Positions 58,930-64,000 of a DNA stretch of 64,000 nt are shown piece by piece; the stretch's first letter is position 1; every line of letters starts with the position of its first letter. Source of the stretch: Peromyscus leucopus (Eukaryota > Chordata > Mammalia > Rodentia > Cricetidae). The position numbers were made by a program, and so were the translations under genes. Under the pieces are notes generated by a model, which saw nothing but the letters and a program-made list of their open reading frames with translations, was not told the DNA's origin and searched no databases. The stretch covers positions 148,673,596-148,737,595 of the forward strand of contig NC_051065.1 in assembly GCF_004664715.2 (NCBI RefSeq). Reading direction: 5' to 3'.

Positions 58930-59330
58930 TGAACACACTGGCACAGGAGACAATGTAGTGGGTGGTTGTCTGTGCCATGCCCTGAAGCACCAGCTGTAGT
59001 GAGGCAGCAGCTAGCTGCTAGGTACCTGCCTCTTGGGCTTAGCCTGGTTGGGCACCCTTAAGACCTGGGATGCATGAACATATATGTACTCTCTTCCCTT
59101 TGCTACCTCATGGTCTTGGATGCTGGTGTGGATCAGAGCAGAGCTCTCTGGAGAAGAGCAACGAACGATGCCTCATTATTCTAGGATCCTGCTATAATCC
59201 CTATTTCCTGTATTGTGAGTTTCCTGTATTATACGTTAACACCCCCAATAAATTCATACAATCATTAATCTATTTTTGTGGATTGGTAGTGATTTAATTG
59301 CATTTAGATAATTTCCTGAATAGAGCACCA
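58930..59330. mobile_element. Insert within L1, possibly an LTR
   Basis: About 400 bp of unrelated sequence (GTAGTGGGTGGTTGTCTGTG through ACACCCCCAATAAATTC) sits between L1 parts. AATAAA and size suggest an LTR, but I cannot name it. Confidence 0.4.
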
Positions 59331-59334
59331 GTAG

Positions 59335-60062
59335 AACAGACACTAAGATCAATAATTAATAAATTGGACCTCATGAAATTGAAAACTTCTGTAAGGCAAA
59401 GGACATGATCAGTAGGACAAAACGGCCACCTATGGAATAGAAAAAGATCTTCATGAACTCCACATCTAACAAAGGGCTGATCTCCAAAATATATAAAGAA
59501 TTCCAGAAACTAGACATCAAAAAAATTAAATAAATAATTCAATTTAAAAATAGGGTACCGACTAAGCAGAGAATTCTCAACAGAAGAATCTCAAGTGGCA
59601 GAGAAAGCTTAAAGTAATGTTCAACATCCTTAGTCATCAGGGAAAGGCAAATCAAAATGACTTTGAGACTCCATCTTATACCTGTCAGAATAGCTAAGAT
59701 CAAAACCACAAATGACGTCTTATGCTGAAGAGGATATAGAGCAAGAGGAACACTCCTCCATTGCTACTGGGAGTGCAAACTTGTACAGCCACTTTGGAAA
59801 TCAATATGGTTTTTTCTCAGAAAACTGGGAATTGATCTACCTCAGGACCCAGTTATATCTCTCTTGGGCATATACCCAAAGGATGATTAACCATACTACA
59901 AGGACACTTGCTCAACTACATTCATAACATCTTTATCCATAATACTCAGATCTTGGAAACAACCTAGATGCTCCTCAACTGAAGAATAGATAAAGAATAT
60001 GTTGTACATTTACACAATGGAGTATTACTAAGCTGTTACAAACAATGACATCAAGAAAAAGT
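59335..60062 (+). mobile_element. L1 ORF2 fragment, part 2
   Basis: ACCTCATGAAATTGAAAAC, GCAAATCAAAATGACTTTGA and GAGTGCAAACTTGTACAGCC give the L1 ORF2 3' half. Confidence 0.85.
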
Positions 60063-60172
60063 AAATGTATTATGTAGTAATGGCTGTCTTGAAACTCTAT
60101 GTAGAATAGGCTGACCTCCAACTCACAGGTTGCATCTGCCTATTGATTGGTAGGATAAAAGGTGTGTACCAC
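60063..60172 (-). repeat. B1-type SINE inside L1
   Basis: GGCTGTCTTGAAACTCTATG, AATAGGCTGACCTCCAACTC and TAAAAGGTGTGTACCAC are a diverged reverse B1. Confidence 0.75.
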
Positions 60173-60174
60173 AA

Positions 60175-61170
60175 AAAAAGAAAAAAATGTAAATGGATGG
60201 AACTAGAAAAAAATCATCCTGAGTTAGGTAACACAGACCCAGAATGACAAATATGGTAAGTATTCACTCATAAGTGGATATTAACTGTAAAGTATAGGAT
60301 AACCATGCTAAAATGCACAGATGCAGAGAGGCTGGGTAACAAGGAGGTTCCAAAGGGGGACAGGATGTATGGATTTCCCTGGGAAGGGGAAATAGAAAAG
60401 ATCTTGTAGGTGGACTGGGACAGGTGGGGATGGGAACTTGAGGGATCATGTTGGGAGGTGAATGGAGGGGGAGAGTACTGAAAGAGATGACTGGAAATGG
60501 GGCATATTTTAGAGTCAGGTTGAAACCTGATGCAAAGGAAATTCCTAGGAATCAACAAGAATGACCCCAGGTAAGACTTCTAGCAACAGTGGATATGTAG
60601 CCTGAACTGGCTTTCTCTTGTAATCAGATTGGGGACTACCCTAATGGTCATCAGAGAGTCTTCCTTCAGTAACTGATGGAAACAGATGCAGAGATCCACA
60701 ACCAAACATTAGGCTGAAGAGAGGGAGGAAGGATTGTAGGAGCCAGAGGGCTCTAGGACATCAAAAGAACAGAAACCACAGAATCAACTAACCTGACTCA
60801 TAGGAACTCACAGAGTCTAGACCAATAACTAGGAATCATGCATGGGCCCAACCTAGTCCCTTTGTACATATGTGACAGTTGTATAGTTTGGTTTAGTTGG
60901 AAGACTCCTTACAAAAGGAGCAATGACTGTCCCTAACGCACTTTGGCTGGCTTTCAGGAACCTGTTCCTCATACTGGATTGCCTTGTCCAGCCTGAACCC
61001 AAGGGGAGGAACTTAGTCTTACTACAATTTGATGTGCATGATTTTTTAATAGCCATGTGAGGCCTGTTTAACAGACACAGGAGGAATGGACTGGGGAGTG
61101 GGAGGAGGCGGTGGGGGCAGAGGAGGGAGGAGAAACTGCAGTCAGGACGTAAAATAAAGAAATTAAAAAA
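60175..61170 (+). mobile_element. L1 3' end, part 3
   Basis: It resumes at GTAAATGGATGGAACTAGAA and runs through the rodent L1 3' UTR to a G-rich tract and AATAAAG tail. Confidence 0.85.
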
Positions 61171-61229
61171 TACATTGTACAAATATATGTAACTTTCAAA
61201 GAATAAATAAAATGTCTTTAAAAATAAAA

Positions 61230-61390
61230 ACAAAGGACTGGAAATATAGCTCAGAGTTAAGATCACTTGACGTTCTTGTAGAGGACCAAGTTGATTTCTA
61301 GCACCCACTCAGGCTGCTCAGAACTCTGTAACTACAGCTTCAGGGGATCTGATGCCATGACTTTGGTGGCACCTACACTGATACACACAT
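61230..61390 (+). repeat. B2/B3-type SINE
   Basis: GGACTGGAAATATAGCTCAGAG, GAGGACCAAGTTGATTTC and TAGCACCCACTCAGGCTGCT, GATGCCATGACTTTGGTGG. Confidence 0.8.
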
Positions 61391-61439
<49 letters not shown>

Positions 61440-61448
61440 TGCACACAC
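61391..61448. repeat. (CA)n microsatellite
   Basis: About 25 CA units with minor breaks, at the 3' end of the SINE. Confidence 0.96.
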
Positions 61449-61892
61449 ACATATGCACACACAATTTAAAAATATAAAAATGAATCAAATTGATGTATCT
61501 AGAATGTTTTAAAGATCAGTGATGTCACCCTTCATATTTATTTTGGATGGACACTAAGATAACATATTTTGCCTTGGTGATAATCTGTGTGTGAATGCAT
61601 AGATTCATCACTTGGAGTATTTTGTGTTTTCAGATGTTACAGCTTCAGAACAGATAGTTCCCCATGTTGAATGATACCCAGTTTGGAAGTCTGAGAGTTT
61701 TCCATCCTGAAGGTCCTGGTATGAGTGACAACCTACATTAGATGGCAGAACCTTGACTTACTGCTGTGGAGAGTGTTTATGGTGACACACAAACACCATG
61801 GCATCCTTAGTTGCTCAATGGTGAGATCTGGCTGGTGAGTATGTGGGGAACTCAGTTGGAGATGTGTTACTGTGCGGGTGGGAAACACTCAC

Positions 61893-61956
61893 ATTCTCCT
61901 GGCTCCATGGGGTGAGTATGGCTTCCAGTCTGGATAATGCTGCCCTTGGCCATGAC
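61893..61956 (-). CDS. Gene B exon 13
   Basis: This 64-nt exon reads VMAKGSIIQTGSHTHPMEPG, then E plus one base. YLVMAKG-I-Q-G-H is conserved at this junction. Acceptor TTTTAG, donor GTGAGT; phase 0 in, 1 out. Confidence 0.95.
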
Positions 61957-62138
61957 CTAAAATAGAAAGTGTTTTCCAAGCTTACATTTATATTTTACAA
62001 AGCTTTCTTCTAATTGACAAATCTACTGTTTGAGACCCAGACAGAAATACCCAGCCTAGAACCCAACATGTCAGAAGGAGAGACATGGTCAAGAGATGAA
62101 TGACTCTTTGTAGTTCTCAACATGGAGGTAGAACTCAC

Positions 62139-62366
62139 CAGGTAATAGAAGATAAGCTCTCCCATCACTCTTAAGAGCGGCCCCTGCAGAATAAAATGTG
62201 CCTGAACCATGTGATTCTGATTGCAGAGCAAGACACCAGCCTCTGTCTCCAGGTGGACGTAGCTCCTGCTGAAGGAGTATACACTGTGAGCCACATGATG
62301 TATCTCTGCGTGCTCTTCTGCTGTACAAGGATGATGGATGCATGAATTTTCCTCCTTGTGGTAGAC
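62139..62366 (-). CDS. Gene B exon 12 (MG4/MG5)
   Basis: This 228-nt exon reads VYHKEENSCIHHPCTAEEHA, then YSFSRSYVHLETEAGVLLCN, then QAHFILQGPLLRVMGELIFY. It matches murinoglobulin closely (VYHKEE-SCIH--CTAE-HAE). Acceptor TCTCCAG, donor GTGAGT; phase 0-0. It is the first gene B exon inside the window; exons 1-11 lie past 64000. Confidence 0.96.
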
Positions 62367-62713
62367 CTGGAGAAACAACAAATTTTGTCATTAATCATTT
62401 TAAAAATTAGATGTATAAAATTATTTATATAACATTCATATGCTTCAATAAGTTTGAATCCAGTTACTGGAAAATTGGGGGATTTGGAATAAGTTTTATT
62501 GTTTTGTTTTTCATATTTCTATTTTGATGTTGAAATTTGCACATTTGTGAGGATGAATATAGGACATCTACTATTTAAAGCAAATTTTTTTAATGAATAG
62601 CCTTCTTTGAAAGGCTTGATCTCCAATAATCCTCAGGAGCATGGAGGAAATTCCAAAAAGTTCATCAACACCAAAGTAAAGTAGATGTATGAATATCATT
62701 CAAAACAACTAAA

Positions 62714-62719
62714 AATACC
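62714..62719. repeat. Target-site duplication of solo LTR (AATACC)
   Basis: AATACC occurs here and again at 63134-63139, flanking the solo LTR. Confidence 0.88.
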
Positions 62720-63133
62720 TGTGGTGATATTTTATTTGCATGTTAATGAATAAAGTTTGCCTGGAGATCAGAGGAAATAGACAGCCATTTTAAGTAAACA
62801 CAAAAGTCAGGCAGTGGTAGCACATGCCATTAATCCTATTACTTATCAGGCAGGGTCTCTGTGTGTTCAAGGACACACTAGGAACAGAGCCAAGCATGGT
62901 GACACATGCCTTTAATCCCAGTACCAACCATAGAGAGCTGGAGGGCTGTACAGATAGGCAGTGACAAGGAAGTAAGGACGAGGGTAGGCAGGAGGTGGCT
63001 CACATTTGGAAGCTGCAGCATGGTTAGGAAACAATATCTGGTGCCTAATCTTATTTCCCTGACCTCTCAGGCTTTCACCCCATATTGGCTCCATGTTTTT
63101 TATTTAATAAGACCGCTTAGAAATTTGTCTACA
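62720..63133 (+). mobile_element. Solo LTR, same family as the ERV
   Basis: 414 bp starting TGTGGTGATATTTTATTTGC and ending AGAAATTTGTCTACA, with AATAAAG near the start and TTTAATAAGACCGCTTAG near the end, as in the 34963 LTR. It has B1-like text (GGCAGTGGTAGCACATGCCA). No internal region, so internal recombination removed the rest. It lies in intron 11 of gene B, antisense to the gene. Confidence 0.88.
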
Positions 63134-63356
63134 AATACCTACTATAACCCAATTCCAATGAACAGAAAGGGAAAATACACTGAAGTTAAACACTTAGGTT
63201 AAAAAACAGAGAGAGTAGCCTCTTGGCACTTCTAGGTCTGGTGGTCTCACTGAGGACAGTCACAGGTCCACCCCAGGCATCTAGACTTGGGGCAGGAAGA
63301 AATCAACCATGAGCCTGCTGGGCACCACCATTATGGTGAGTGAATACAAGGTGGGG

Positions 63357-63360
<4 letters not shown>

Positions 63361-63421
<61 letters not shown>
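63361..63421. repeat. (GA)n microsatellite
   Basis: About 30 uninterrupted GA units. Confidence 0.98.
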
Positions 63422-63422
<1 letters not shown>

Positions 63423-63449
63423 CAGAGGCAGAATGAGTCATGTGCTAGG

Positions 63450-64000
63450 GAGAGAGTCAGATCTGAAGAGGGCAGTGAGGAACAGGCTGATGTAGATGGC
63501 CTGCTTGCCACAAAGGGCCTGCTGTTGTTCCAGCTGGGCTGCTGCCAAGGGCCATGAACTTGGTCCATGGTCCTGATGTAGCTTTGTGGGTCTGTATTGA
63601 TGTCCGTGGCTTCTGTTACCACTGAGGATGGCCCAAGCCACCACCTGTGACCATGTCTACAACCAAGGGATGTGCCCCCACAGGAGCCATGCCGATCTAA
63701 GAGGCCTATGCTACCACCCTGGAGTATTGAGACTGCTGCTAGGGGCCATGTCTGGGGCTGTAACACTGCTGTGGCCTGACTCTGAGTTGACATTGTGGCT
63801 CCTGTTGTCCTGAAGGGCCATGCAGAGCCCTACAGTCTGGGCTAAAACCTGAGGTCATGTTGGTCTTTGAAGGTCAAGCTGCTGCCAGGGTCTTACAGAC
63901 CAGGGTGGCCTGTGCTGCCACCCAAGGCCATGGTATCATCAGGACCCAATCTATGGGCATGGGCCATGTCTAGGTCTGTGACCCTACCAGAGCCTGAGTC
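63450..64000. repeat. Degenerate GGCCATG-rich repeat array
   Basis: Words like GGGCCATG, CTGCTGCCA and CTGTGGCC recur at roughly 40-60 bp spacing, running off the right edge. It looks like degraded tandem monomers of a rodent repeat. No gene seen. Confidence 0.45.

Larger units (their letters stand above)
24170..62366 (-). other. Gene B: murinoglobulin-like gene, exons 12-36, with a frameshift in exon 24
   Basis: This is the second alpha-2-macroglobulin-family gene, most like murinoglobulin (alpha-1-inhibitor 3), a secreted plasma trap for proteases. Twenty-five exons fit the family's 36-exon plan, exons 12 to 36. They total 3182 nt, and would give 1060 residues if exon 24 were in frame. In order they hold MG4/5, MG6 with the bait region, MG7, CUB, the thioester domain with GCGEQ, CUB again and the receptor-binding domain. 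Every intron begins GT and ends AG and all phases agree. One base is missing in exon 24, so translation stops at 34042-34044. Exons 1-11 lie beyond the right edge. A retrovirus-like element fills intron 22 on the other strand. The single lesion suggests a young pseudogene, a null allele or an error in the sequence. Confidence 0.88.

Noticed and set aside
63281..63793. 170-codon minus-strand ORF
   Set aside because: Contains the GA microsatellite and degenerate repeat monomers; no homology recognised.
1..64000. CRISPR arrays, bacterial operons, rRNA or intact tRNA genes
   Set aside because: No spaced palindromic repeats, rRNA text or intact cloverleaf; the tRNA-like pieces are SINE promoters. 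The window is vertebrate DNA.

Overview
This window is rodent nuclear DNA. The evidence is dense B1/B2-type SINEs, rodent L1 fragments, long CA/CT microsatellites and rodent LTR elements. Two LTR insertions look like the mys/mysTR retrovirus-like family known from cricetid rodents (deer mice, voles, hamsters), so a cricetid is the best guess. That species call is inference from recalled repeat families and was not tested by a search.

The genes are two head-to-tail members of the alpha-2-macroglobulin family, both read leftward on the minus strand and both most like murinoglobulin (rodent alpha-1-inhibitor 3). Gene A starts at 7091 and only exons 1-4 are inside (7091 to 4613), beginning with the signal peptide; the rest lies off the left edge. 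Gene B enters from the right edge already inside intron 11 and supplies 25 exons from 62366 to 24301, which I number 12-36 on the 36-exon family plan. They cover the mid macroglobulin domains, bait region, CUB, thioester domain and receptor-binding domain, and end in a 5-codon terminal exon plus 3' UTR. All joins are in phase and every intron is GT-AG. There is one lesion: a single missing base in exon 24, just after the thioester motif GCGEQ, which brings a premature stop. Gene B is therefore a very young pseudogene, a null allele or a sequence error.

About 17 kb of repeat-rich DNA (7.2-24.2 kb) separates the two genes, and I see no other gene there. It holds L1 fragments on both strands, LTRs, B1/B2/ID-type SINEs and microsatellites.

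Intron 22 of gene B (34522-45096) is swollen by an 8.2 kb endogenous retrovirus-like element (34963-43199) in the opposite orientation to the gene. Its 411-bp LTRs differ at 2 positions and it has a 6-bp target duplication, a lysine-tRNA primer site, an open gag, and a complete-looking gag-pro frameshift signal (slippery GGGAAAC plus hairpin). Its pro-pol carries at least five breaks and there is no recognisable env. A solo LTR of the same family, with its own 6-bp duplication, sits in intron 11.

The points most worth a second look are the exon 24 lesion, the bait-region DPP repeats of gene B, a triplicated exon 33 splice-donor segment, and the contrast between near-identical LTRs and a broken pol.
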